A stretch of 64,000 nt of DNA from Bacteroidia bacterium (GTDB lineage Bacteria; Bacteroidota; Bacteroidia; Bacteroidales; CAJPTX01), in the NCBI GenBank assembly GCA_905373475.1, contig CAJPTC010000005.1, forward strand, positions 27,796-91,795, given 5' to 3'. Positions 16,853 to 25,709 of this stretch are shown piece after piece. Under the pieces are notes generated by a model. That model worked only from the letters and a program-made list of their open reading frames with translations, did no database searches and was not told where the DNA came from. Position 1 is the first letter of the stretch, and every line of letters begins with the position of its first letter. Both the position numbers and the translations under genes were made by a program.

Positions 16853-19800
16853 ATGATGAAGAATGTACATAAACTGAGTGGACTGCTTGCTTTGGCAATG
16901 CTTCTACTATTTCCGCTCCTTACGTGGGCACAACCCCCAACCTTTGGTGGCGGAACGGGGGCTGCAAACGATCCCTATCTCATTAGTACAAAGGCGCATT
17001 TTGAAGCCCTCGTGAAAGCAGTGCAGGAGGGCGAATCGTATGCTGGTAAGGATTTCTTGCAAACGGCTGACATCGATTTAGAAAATGCGACTTTCGCCCC
17101 TTTTGCGCTTAGAGCTTCCTACATAGGAGGCTACCACATCTTGAGTAATTTTTCGTTAGAACTCTCCGAAACGACAACAGAGCTAGCGATCTTTGCCACA
17201 GTAGCTGCTACTATATTCGACAATGTAACAATAAAACAACCAGCAGAGAAGAAGCTCAGCCAACTGACAAAATTCCGTATTGTCAGAGAAGGGTATAATG
17301 TCTCCTTTCGCAATGTGAATGCAGAACTAAACCTCGGAACGCGGACGACGGGTGTCTCTTTCCTGTTCGCAGAATATCTCACAAATGCCGTAGTTGATAA
17401 ATGTAAACTCTCGGTAGAGATCGAACTTGGGGCAATACCAACGGGCGATATTCAGATACAGTTCCTTGATGAGGCGAGCAAGTTTCTTTTACTAAATGGA
17501 GACTTAACGGTGTCAGCAGTTAAAAGCACTGAGTTTTCGGGCAATGTGAACTTAAATGCTTCATTGGTAGATAAGGTTGAGTGTGCAGTATTGGTGGGTA
17601 ATCGTGTTGTAAATGTGACAGGTACTGGCGCAGGAGCAATAAGTATGGTAAATGATGCTGCCGTGCACAATGTCACGGACTTTCTCTTGTACTCGTCAGA
17701 GGCATATAGCGACATAAATAAGGTTTGTGCTACAACGTCTTCTCAGAAATTCTGTTTAGGAATGACAGAGGATGAGTTGAAAATGGACGTTGCAAAAGCG
17801 AAAACGATAATTCTGGAAGGGCAACCGATTTACACGCCCACGTATCTTACGCCACGCTTTGTGAAGGGAGCATATCCTGCACCACGATGGTATCGTGCCT
17901 TGCAACGCTATCAACGAATGATATCTCATGAAAACACGCCTTCTACACCTTTTGAAATAGAGAATGTAGATGACTGGATAATTGTAACTGAAGCCACTGG
18001 TGCTTTACAGTTTGTAAAACTAGCTGCCGATATAGACTTTGCCGCTTACGGCGAGGTTATTAGGCATCCAGGGAAGTCGTCGGGTAAGGATTTCGTATTC
18101 GACGGTGCTGGGCATACCATTAAAGGACTTACGTACAATGCGTCAGAGGCGGAAAAGTGTGAGAAATTTGCTTTGTTCAAAGATGGTAAGATCCGCAATG
18201 TAGTTCTCGAAGGAGCAAACCTCTCATTTGCTATGGCAGAAGATGCTAGCGGCGACTTTGCTTGCCTTGCTATAATGCCAGACGAATTAGAGAACTGTAC
18301 ACTAAACAATTGTAAGCTAACCATAAGTAGTAACAATACTACGGGTATAAACATGGTATCGGCTGGTTTAGTAGCTTCTTCTTTGGTTGCCAAGGGGAAA
18401 GCCTTGGGGATTACCATTAACAACTCTGAACTAACGGTTAATGGCAAAGACATATATGGCACTTTGGGTATAGCTATTGCTAAAATACAGTCGTCTGTAC
18501 CAGCTGACCGACAAACGGTAGCTGGTATTGTTGCAAACGATATTAAGCTAACGTTCGACTGCGAAGCGGAGAGCGGCACATTTATGGTTCAGGCAGGAGG
18601 ACTGTTTGGTTTGGTCGCTGGTGCTGATGTCTCAAGGTGCGGTGTGAGCGGAATAATTCGTGCCAAGAAAGCGGGTTCGGTGGTGCGACTCGGTGGCTTT
18701 TCAGGATCAATTGCTGGAGGTACGAATATTGCACAATGCTACGCAAAAGTGGATGTAGAAGCCATGAAGGTGAATGCCCTTGGGGGCTTTGTGGGAGAGG
18801 CTCATCTCTACAATTATAAAATTTCGGACTGTTACGCAGCAGGGATTCTTGCGCTTGAGGAGGGGAAAGATGTAGCAGGTTTTGTCGGTTTTACGGATGT
18901 TAATTCTGCGCACACCTCCATCGAAAACTGCTATGTAAAGTACGATTCTTTTATTGTTACTTCGACAAATACTCGTCCTTTTGTTTCTTATCCATCCACA
19001 GTTACGGATGTGAGCGATTTGGGTAGTTTCCTAAAGAACTGCTACTATACCATAGAAGGTTATCCTTCCAGTGCAAAGCCTGCTCTCCTTGCTAAGGCAA
19101 ACAACAATATGTCAGATGTGACGGGTTTTGACAGTTGGGATTTTAAGGAGATTTGGATGCCTTGGTCTGATGCTCCTGTTTTGCGGTGGGAAAAACTCGT
19201 AGCTTGGCAACCCGAAGGCGATGGGAGTGAAGCAAAACCATATCTCATAGCGACTTTAGACAATTTGCATTGGCTCAGTGAAAATCCAAGCATTTGGACA
19301 AGAGGAGCGCATTTCAAACAGACGAATGATATTGATGCATCCGATACGAAGAATTGGAACAAGAAGGGCGCAAAGTCTCTGGGTTTCCGTCCCATTGGGG
19401 ATGCTACACGAGCTTTTCACGGAACTTACGATGGCGATAATAAGCTAATTCGGAATCTCTTTATCGGTGCAGATGAGGAGAATGTAGGTTTCTTTGGTCT
19501 AGTTGATGGTGGTATTTCGGTTTTGAAGAATATACGTCTTGAAAATCTGAAGATCGCGACTAGCGACGCTGCAAAATGTGTAGGGGGACTCGTGGCACAG
19601 ACAGATATGTCGGAGGTAAAGATAACGGGATGTCATGTAACGCTAGAGAATCTCTCAGCAGGAGTAGGGACGTCGAGTGTCGGCGGCTTTGCCGGTTATC
19701 TTAACAATGTCTCTATTCTCGAACAGTCTTCGGCAACTGCTACTAATACTACGACAGCTATCCTAGCGAAAAAAGGGAATGTCGGTGGCTTTGTGGGAAC

Positions 19801-21367
19801 GTTACAGGCTGACAATGGAAAACTAGAGAAACTGTATACAAATATTAATGTGGAAGAGGCTGAAGGTGGCATGGTTGCCGCAATGGGTGGCTTTGTCGGT
19901 AACATGACTGGCGGAGCGGGCTCAGAGCTACAAAATGCCTATAGTCATGGTGATATAAAGTACCGTACACCAGCTGGCAAGGGTGCATTTGTCGGCTCTT
20001 TGAATGGAACGGGAAAAATACTTGCCACTTACACGGTGGGTAAGGTAGAAGATATCAGTGGTGCTACCCCAGTGTTAGTTACTAATGCGGGTTTTGGTGG
20101 AAGTAAAACAGGCGGAACGCTCGTTCAGAACTACTATCTCAAGAAACAGGGTGAACAAGAGATAACCAGTACGGTGTTTGATGCTGCAAATATGTGTACT
20201 GCACTTGACAAGGAGAAGATGCAGAGCGGGAATCCCTCAGATATGCTTGGTTTTGAGACCACTGTTTGGAAGTTCCAAGAAGGAAAGTATCCAGAGTTCT
20301 TGGGTAATGAGATGCCCAAAATGGGGACTATTACGATTGAGAAAGTAGGCGACGATGAGGGAGAAATTGCAATCACCGTCGGAGGTGTTGAGGTAACGAA
20401 TGGTGGTCAGTATACGGTGGGGTCTGTTGTAAAGATTAAGGTGACTGTGTATAAGCCTCAAGATTATGCAGCAACGGTAACCGTAAACAATACTCCGCTT
20501 GCACTAACTCACGGAGAAGCTACGTATGTAGTAGCGGAAGGCGATAATGCGATTAAGGTAGCAATTACCAAAGTTGTTAAGGCTACAGTAACAGTTGAGA
20601 AGGTAGGCGAAGATAAGGGTACAATAGCTGTTACAATAGATGGTACGGAGGTGACAAGTGGTAACCAGTATGCTGTTGGCGCTGTTGTCAAGATTGAGGT
20701 TACACTAAATGATCCTGCGAATTCTGTGGCAATGGTCACTGCGAACGGTGTGCCTCTTGCATTGACTCACGGGGAAGCTACCTATGCGGTTGTAGAAGGT
20801 AGCAATGCCATTAAGGTGGTTATTGCAGAAGGGAAAAAGGCTATGGTAACGGTTGAGAAGGTAGGCGAAGATAAGGGTACAATAGCAGTTACTGTAGATG
20901 GGGCAGAGGTAGTTAGTGGCAATGAGTATTTCGTTGGAGTTGTGATCTCGTTTAAGGTAACAGTAAGTGATCCCGCTAAATATGAAGCAAGGGTAATTGC
21001 AAATGGTAAGGGTATCAAGCTAACGAATGGGGAAGGAACGTATGCGATTGTGGAAGGTAATAATGCGATTAAGGTGGTTATTGCATCGAAGAGTACGCCT
21101 ACTCCGCCTCCTAGCGCAGTAGAAGATGTTGCGTTTGCGAACGTGGTAGTATCACCTAATCCGTTTGCTAATCAGTTACGAATTACAGGTTACGAATTAC
21201 GAGGGGAATATGCTTTGTACAATGCACAAGGCTTTATGGTTGTTTCGGGAGTATTAGATGGCTCAGAAACGCGCATAAACACCTCTTCGTTCCCCGCTGG
21301 TATGTATCTCTTACGCCTGCGTGTCGAAAATGGCGCAACGAAGACGTATCGTGTTGTAAAACAATAA
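16853..21367 (+). CDS. giant T9SS surface protein with GLUG-like and tandem beta repeats
   Basis: About 1,504 residues. The ATG at 16853 (or 16856) opens a signal peptide (KLSGLLALAMLLLFPLLTWA); a longer frame from 16814 would need a TTG start. The body is beta-helix-like with GLUG-type motifs (GGFVGE, VGGFVGTLQ, MGGFVGNMTGG), as in bacterial adhesins. The segment NDPYLIST/AKPYLIATLDNLHWLSE, which opens each half, is also typical. Residues about 1160-1410 are three 86-residue tandem repeats, then a proline-rich linker (TPTPPPS) and a T9SS sorting domain (VSPNPF ... KTYRVVKQ). It is probably surface-exposed and adhesive; the ligand is unknown. Confidence 0.85.
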   Translation: MMKNVHKLSGLLALAMLLLFPLLTWAQPPTFGGGTGAANDPYLISTKAHFEALVKAVQEGESYAGKDFLQTADIDLENATFAPFALRASYIGGYHILSNFSLELSETTTELAIFATVAATIFDNVTIKQPAEKKLSQLTKFRIVREGYNVSFRNVNAELNLGTRTTGVSFLFAEYLTNAVVDKCKLSVEIELGAIPTGDIQIQFLDEASKFLLLNGDLTVSAVKSTEFSGNVNLNASLVDKVECAVLVGNRVVNVTGTGAGAISMVNDAAVHNVTDFLLYSSEAYSDINKVCATTSSQKFCLGMTEDELKMDVAKAKTIILEGQPIYTPTYLTPRFVKGAYPAPRWYRALQRYQRMISHENTPSTPFEIENVDDWIIVTEATGALQFVKLAADIDFAAYGEVIRHPGKSSGKDFVFDGAGHTIKGLTYNASEAEKCEKFALFKDGKIRNVVLEGANLSFAMAEDASGDFACLAIMPDELENCTLNNCKLTISSNNTTGINMVSAGLVASSLVAKGKALGITINNSELTVNGKDIYGTLGIAIAKIQSSVPADRQTVAGIVANDIKLTFDCEAESGTFMVQAGGLFGLVAGADVSRCGVSGIIRAKKAGSVVRLGGFSGSIAGGTNIAQCYAKVDVEAMKVNALGGFVGEAHLYNYKISDCYAAGILALEEGKDVAGFVGFTDVNSAHTSIENCYVKYDSFIVTSTNTRPFVSYPSTVTDVSDLGSFLKNCYYTIEGYPSSAKPALLAKANNNMSDVTGFDSWDFKEIWMPWSDAPVLRWEKLVAWQPEGDGSEAKPYLIATLDNLHWLSENPSIWTRGAHFKQTNDIDASDTKNWNKKGAKSLGFRPIGDATRAFHGTYDGDNKLIRNLFIGADEENVGFFGLVDGGISVLKNIRLENLKIATSDAAKCVGGLVAQTDMSEVKITGCHVTLENLSAGVGTSSVGGFAGYLNNVSILEQSSATATNTTTAILAKKGNVGGFVGTLQADNGKLEKLYTNINVEEAEGGMVAAMGGFVGNMTGGAGSELQNAYSHGDIKYRTPAGKGAFVGSLNGTGKILATYTVGKVEDISGATPVLVTNAGFGGSKTGGTLVQNYYLKKQGEQEITSTVFDAANMCTALDKEKMQSGNPSDMLGFETTVWKFQEGKYPEFLGNEMPKMGTITIEKVGDDEGEIAITVGGVEVTNGGQYTVGSVVKIKVTVYKPQDYAATVTVNNTPLALTHGEATYVVAEGDNAIKVAITKVVKATVTVEKVGEDKGTIAVTIDGTEVTSGNQYAVGAVVKIEVTLNDPANSVAMVTANGVPLALTHGEATYAVVEGSNAIKVVIAEGKKAMVTVEKVGEDKGTIAVTVDGAEVVSGNEYFVGVVISFKVTVSDPAKYEARVIANGKGIKLTNGEGTYAIVEGNNAIKVVIASKSTPTPPPSAVEDVAFANVVVSPNPFANQLRITGYELRGEYALYNAQGFMVVSGVLDGSETRINTSSFPAGMYLLRLRVENGATKTYRVVKQ
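20326..21090 (+). repeat. three tandem ~258-bp coding repeats
   Basis: GAGAAAGTAGGCGA or its variant recurs at about 20338, 20597 and 20855, a spacing of about 258 bp (86 residues). Each unit encodes VEKVGEDxGTIAVT, a YxVG(A/S)VVK strand, LALTHGEATY and EGxNAIKVVI. Units 2 and 3 are the most alike. Such repeats can change copy number by slippage or recombination. Confidence 0.85.
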
Positions 21368-21376
21368 GATGTCTTT

Positions 21377-21434
21377 TGTAGGGGCGAGGCGTGCCTCGCC
21401 CAAATGAATGCATTGATAATCAATGATAGCGGGC
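21377..21434. repeat. palindromic repeat, copy 2, intergenic
   Basis: The left module TGTAGG plus GGCGAGGC-GT-GCCTCGCC matches copy 1 (3875-3899) except for one central base. The right module is a second palindrome, CATTGAT-A-ATCAATG, ending GATAGCGGGC. It begins 9 bp after the giant cargo gene stop. Confidence 0.8.
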
Positions 21435-21442
21435 ATTGCCTT

Positions 21443-21575
21443 TGAACTGCACCTCAAAAGTTGGACAAAAAACTTTTTGGGAGTAGAGCACGGGCGGTGT
21501 CCGTTATTCATGGGAAAAGCAGTGGAACGAAAAGACGAGAACTACAAATTCAGTTGGGGGTATTGCGCGTGCTAA
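21443..21575 (+). mobile_element. probable IS3-family end and truncated orfA scar
   Basis: TGCACCTCAAAAGTTGGACA followed by A- and T-rich sequence resembles the terminal repeat of IS3-type elements in Bacteroidota. At 21510 an ATG opens a 21-codon frame (MGKAVERKDENYKFSWG) similar in style to the start of IS3 OrfA, then a stop. No transposase body follows, so this is a remnant at most. Confidence 0.4.
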
Positions 21576-21652
21576 AAAATCCCCGTAGAGGATTCAAAAC
21601 AAAACATTTGTGGGATAAATAAACACACTCTCCTTTTTATCGAGTAGTAATA

Positions 21653-21690
21653 AAAAAACGCCTCAGAATTCGTTCTGAGGCGTTTTTTTT
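21653..21690. terminator. bidirectional hairpin terminator
   Basis: A perfect 10-bp stem CGCCTCAGAA / TTCTGAGGCG with a TTCG loop, flanked by A7 and T9. It lies between the giant cargo gene and the convergent M16 protease gene. Confidence 0.92.
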
Positions 21691-21709
21691 TGCGAATAGG
21701 AGAATCCCT

Positions 21710-24556
21710 CTATTCTTTGTAGCCTTTCATTACAAGCTGTACTTTATTTGCCTTTAGGAAGATGTTCCTATATGCCTTCTTCACAGAAGAAGCGTTTAGA
21801 GCATTTACAAGTTTGTCATAGTCGGTATGTGTATCAACGCCTGTACTCTCGTAGCTGCGCAACACTTGCATCCAATATTCGTTGCGACGAATATCTTCGG
21901 CGTGCGCCTTTTGGAAGTGAAGCTTTGCTTTCAATACGTCTTCTTCTTTTACATCTTGAGCCAAAGCATCGAAGATATCGGCAACTTTGGGAATAAGCGC
22001 ATCTGCTTTTTCTGGATCAGTATCGAAGAACATAATCATGCGTGCAAATGCAATAGGAAGATTACTTAGAATGCCGCGTTCGGATACACCATAGGTACCA
22101 CCCTCTTTTTCGCGGATCTCTTCCGTATTGCGTAAGCCGAGCACGTGCTCAATAGCAGCAATATGGATCATGTTTTCCAGTGTGTACTTCGCGGGGGCAG
22201 CATAAACAACGGCAACACTCGTTTTGGGCGTTTCCATCTTTTGGCTGAAGGTGCTGCTTACAGCATGGTCAGGATAACGCATACCGTCGTCTTTCCACGT
22301 ACGTTTATCGCCCTTTGGCAATGCTGCTAAGTACTGACACACGAGCGGTCTCAGTTGTGCAGGAGCTATATTGCCGACAATATAAACTGTATAGTTCTGT
22401 GCACCAGGTACAAGCTCGTTGTAGATGGCTTGCATCCGTTCTAGTTTTACTTTTTTCAAGTTGGAGAGCGACAACAGGTCGCTTCGTTGGTTATCATCGT
22501 TGACTAGGAGCGTGAGTTTGCGAGAGAATATTGAATTTGGGTCGCTCTCCTTATTTGCGTACACTGTATTCATTCGATCCATCAGCGTGTTAAATGCCTT
22601 CTGGTCGAAACGAGGAGCAGTGAAGGTTAGGTAAATCTCTTGTAACATCAGTTCAAGCTCGTCGAGCTTTGCAGAACTACCGCCATAAATAGTTGTTTCA
22701 AAACGGCTGATATTTCCGCCTACGCTTACTTTTTTGCCAGCGGTTAGTTTTGAGAGCTCAATAGCATCAAAGTTACCCAAACCACTCATGCCCATCAATG
22801 TGCCCAAGAGTTGTGCTGAATAGATATCATCTGCTGCAAGAGACGAATAACCTCCCATGGAAACAGCACTGAACTGAACCTCATCTTCTTTGAAGTCAGT
22901 AGGTTTCAGAATTACCTTCATGCCATTAGAAAGTACCCATTCCGTTGTACCAAACTTCTTGTTCGTCTTTTCGCTTTTAATAGTCCCTGCTGTAGGCAAT
23001 TGTGCAATGAGCGGCTCATCTTTCACGTTGTCTACCCATGCAGGGATTTTGCTGTCGCAAATGCGGTTATAGATTTCGGATGCTTCTGCTTCAGTGGGGA
23101 TATTTGCTTTCTCAGAATCAGGAGCAGAAACAAAGATCAGAAGGTCGCGTGAAGGCATTAAATCGCGAATTGCAGCATTTACTTCCTCGAGTTCAATAGA
23201 CTCTAGCATGGGGACAGCGATTTTCACTTCGAGCTCGATGCCTGGCATTGCTTCATTCGAGGTAAAATGGTTGAAACATTCCCATACAAGAGCAGCATTC
23301 GATTGTTTCTCGCGTTCATCATAAGCGCTCTGATATGCGCGAGACATGTCGCTTATGGTACGTCCTAATTCGGAAGCCGTAAAGCCGTTTTGTACCGCCC
23401 TTTGTGCTTCAGTCACGAGTGCTTCATATGCTGGTTTAATCATCCCAGGCTTAGGTACAACCGTAAGAGAATAAACATCCATGGGATGTACCACGCTGTA
23501 GTAGTAACCTTGTGCCATCAAGAAAGGCGCTGTGTCAGACTGCGCTAACTCATCAAACCGCGCATTGAGGCAACGCGTAGCCGCTTCGCGAATCAGTTCC
23601 TCGCGCAGGTTCGCAATTGTCTTGGGTTTGTCGAAATCAGGCTCGTGGCGATAGGTCATCTCCAGCGTAGTCATTTGCATTTCGGGGTCGGTATACGAAC
23701 CAAATACAATGCCCTTAGCAACAGGAATCTCGTAAGTGGGCTTGGGGGTGAGTTCTTTGGGAACACGTACAGCACTTGCCATTTTCTTGACACGAGCTTC
23801 CATCTCGTCTGCATCAAAGTCTCCTATAATTACGATGGCTTGGAGATCGGGGCGATACCACTTGTGGTAAAAATCTTTTATGGTCTGATATTTGAAGGTC
23901 TTCAAGAGATCTAGCGTACCAATTACGTCGCGGTCGGCATACTTAGAGCCTTTGTATAGCAAACGGTTTTTCTCGTCGCGTGCGCGCCATGCAGCATTCC
24001 GACGCGTACGGAGCTCTTCCATAATTACGCCGCGCTCGTCGTCAATTTCTTTGTCCACAAAAGAGATTTCGCCTGACCAGTCGCATAGTACCATTACACA
24101 GGAGTCGAGAAGCCCTTTGCGTGTTGTGGGTACATCGGAAATGTTGTAGCACGTCACCTCTTGTGCCGTAAATGCATTGACATCGGCACCGAACTTTACG
24201 CCATTGTGTTCCAAGAAGTTCAATAGCTTTTTACCAGGGAAGTGGGTGGTACCGTTAAAAGCCATGTGTTCGGTAAAATGCGCCAACCCCTGTTGGTCGT
24301 CATTCTCCAGAATAGCCCCCACATTGTGTATAATATAGAATTCTGCCCGTTGACGGGGTTCTTGATTGGCCATGATGTAGTAGACCATGCCGTTTTCGAG
24401 CTTCCCGTATTTCACTTTGGGGTTCATAGGGAGTTCGAGTTTCATAAGCTGCTCAATCTGAGCAGCATCTTGTGCATACACAAGATTTTTGCTCATAAAG
24501 ATGGTCAGCAGAACAAATGCAAGTGTTGCAAGCCTGAATCGGTTGATACGAAACAT
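21710..24556 (-). CDS. M16 family zinc metalloprotease (insulinase type)
   Basis: A 948-residue exported protease. A signal peptide (RLATLAFVLLTIFMSKNLVYA) precedes the inverted zinc motif HFTEH (H93, E96, H97), with AFNGTTHFPGKKLL and DVNAFTAQEVTCY following as in M16B enzymes. A second M16 half lacks the HxxEH motif, as expected for the inactive half of the clamshell. It probably degrades peptides in the periplasm. The ATG at 24556 is chosen because it opens the signal peptide and leaves room for the divergent asd promoter. Confidence 0.88.
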   Translation of the reverse strand: MFRINRFRLATLAFVLLTIFMSKNLVYAQDAAQIEQLMKLELPMNPKVKYGKLENGMVYYIMANQEPRQRAEFYIIHNVGAILENDDQQGLAHFTEHMAFNGTTHFPGKKLLNFLEHNGVKFGADVNAFTAQEVTCYNISDVPTTRKGLLDSCVMVLCDWSGEISFVDKEIDDERGVIMEELRTRRNAAWRARDEKNRLLYKGSKYADRDVIGTLDLLKTFKYQTIKDFYHKWYRPDLQAIVIIGDFDADEMEARVKKMASAVRVPKELTPKPTYEIPVAKGIVFGSYTDPEMQMTTLEMTYRHEPDFDKPKTIANLREELIREAATRCLNARFDELAQSDTAPFLMAQGYYYSVVHPMDVYSLTVVPKPGMIKPAYEALVTEAQRAVQNGFTASELGRTISDMSRAYQSAYDEREKQSNAALVWECFNHFTSNEAMPGIELEVKIAVPMLESIELEEVNAAIRDLMPSRDLLIFVSAPDSEKANIPTEAEASEIYNRICDSKIPAWVDNVKDEPLIAQLPTAGTIKSEKTNKKFGTTEWVLSNGMKVILKPTDFKEDEVQFSAVSMGGYSSLAADDIYSAQLLGTLMGMSGLGNFDAIELSKLTAGKKVSVGGNISRFETTIYGGSSAKLDELELMLQEIYLTFTAPRFDQKAFNTLMDRMNTVYANKESDPNSIFSRKLTLLVNDDNQRSDLLSLSNLKKVKLERMQAIYNELVPGAQNYTVYIVGNIAPAQLRPLVCQYLAALPKGDKRTWKDDGMRYPDHAVSSTFSQKMETPKTSVAVVYAAPAKYTLENMIHIAAIEHVLGLRNTEEIREKEGGTYGVSERGILSNLPIAFARMIMFFDTDPEKADALIPKVADIFDALAQDVKEEDVLKAKLHFQKAHAEDIRRNEYWMQVLRSYESTGVDTHTDYDKLVNALNASSVKKAYRNIFLKANKVQLVMKGYKE

Positions 24557-24584
24557 ATCGTTAAAATTTATTGTACTTAAAGTA

Positions 24585-24592
24585 CAAAGATA
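24585..24592 (-). promoter_or_regulatory. -7 box (TATCTTTG) for the M16 protease gene
   Basis: Exact TAnnTTTG match 28 bp upstream of the ATG at 24556, back to back with the asd box. Confidence 0.45.
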
Positions 24593-24613
24593 GTTATGCG
24601 TAGGAATTTGTAA

Positions 24614-24621
24614 TATATTTG
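24614..24621 (+). promoter_or_regulatory. -7 box (TATATTTG) for asd
   Basis: Exact TAnnTTTG match 20 bp upstream of the asd ATG. The GGGGAGG at about 24631 is one of the few Shine-Dalgarno-like stretches in the window. Confidence 0.45.
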
Positions 24622-24641
24622 CACGCGAGAGGGGAGGTTTT

Positions 24642-25634
24642 ATGAAAATTGCAGTAGTAGGCGCTACAGGGCTCGTGGGCTCTGTGATGTGCACCGAGCT
24701 AGATCGGCTGATTGAAGAGTTCGAGCTCCTTTTAGCCGCTTCGCAGCGTTCCGTGGGGCGTAGGGTTTCATTCCGAGGTCGTGAGCTCTTGGTGCAAAGT
24801 ATTGCCGATGTGTTGGCAGCTCGTCCCGATATTGCCCTTTTTGCAGCAGGCAGTACCGTATCGCTCGAATATGCAGAACAGTTTGCAAAAAAGGGAACTT
24901 ACGTTGTAGATAATTCCTCTGCATGGCGTATGCACCCCGAAGTACCCCTCGTAGTACCCGAAATCAATGCGGAGTCGCTGCGTGAAGAGAAACATATCAT
25001 AGCCAACCCGAATTGTAGTACCATTCAGATGGTAATGGCGCTTGCGCCACTACGAAGATTTGGGCTAAAGCGCATCTATGTAAGTACCTATCAGTCGGTG
25101 AGTGGATCGGGCATGAAGGGCATTGAACAGCTACAAGCGGAGCGCGAAGGTCGCGAACCCGAAAGGCGAGCCTATCCCTATCCTATTGATTTGAACTGTA
25201 TACCTCACTGCGATGAATTCTTAGAGAACGGGTATACAAAGGAGGAAATGAAGCTCGTAAATGAGACGCGGAAAATTTTCAACCTCCCTCAACTCGCGGT
25301 CTCGGCAACGGCGGTTCGTGTCCCTGTCTGGGGTGGGCATTCGGAATCGGTGAGTGTCGAATTTGAAAAACCTATCAAACCAGACGAAGCACGGAACTTG
25401 ATAGCCGCTATGCATGGGGTAACCGTTTTGGATGATCCTAGCCAGCTTCGCTACCCCATGGCTCGGTATGCGCAAGAGAGCGATCAAGTTTTTGTGGGAC
25501 GTATCCGTCAGGATTTGGCCACTGGCGAAAACGGGCTTACTCTATGGGTTGTGGCAGACAATATCCGCAAAGGGGCTGCAACAAACGCGGTGCAGATAGT
25601 AAAGGCGCTTCTTGCCAAAGGCTTCTGCCAATAG
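24642..25634 (+). CDS. asd: aspartate-semialdehyde dehydrogenase
   Basis: A 330-residue NADP-dependent enzyme reducing aspartyl phosphate, feeding lysine/diaminopimelate, threonine and methionine. The N-terminal nucleotide fold is VVGATGLVGSVM. The catalytic cysteine is in NPNCSTIQ, and VSTYQSVSGSGMKGIEQL and RVPVWGGHSESV supply substrate-binding residues. Full length. Confidence 0.95.
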   Translation: MKIAVVGATGLVGSVMCTELDRLIEEFELLLAASQRSVGRRVSFRGRELLVQSIADVLAARPDIALFAAGSTVSLEYAEQFAKKGTYVVDNSSAWRMHPEVPLVVPEINAESLREEKHIIANPNCSTIQMVMALAPLRRFGLKRIYVSTYQSVSGSGMKGIEQLQAEREGREPERRAYPYPIDLNCIPHCDEFLENGYTKEEMKLVNETRKIFNLPQLAVSATAVRVPVWGGHSESVSVEFEKPIKPDEARNLIAAMHGVTVLDDPSQLRYPMARYAQESDQVFVGRIRQDLATGENGLTLWVVADNIRKGAATNAVQIVKALLAKGFCQ

Positions 25635-25709
25635 ATACAGCCATCCGAACTGAGTTTTATCTTTTTAGGCACATTGCCGTATAACGAAACGTAACAACAC
25701 TACGTACAG

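Noticed and set aside
3875..21434. The GGGCGAGGC palindromes as a CRISPR array
   Set aside because: Only two copies lie 17 kb apart with no spacers and no cas genes.
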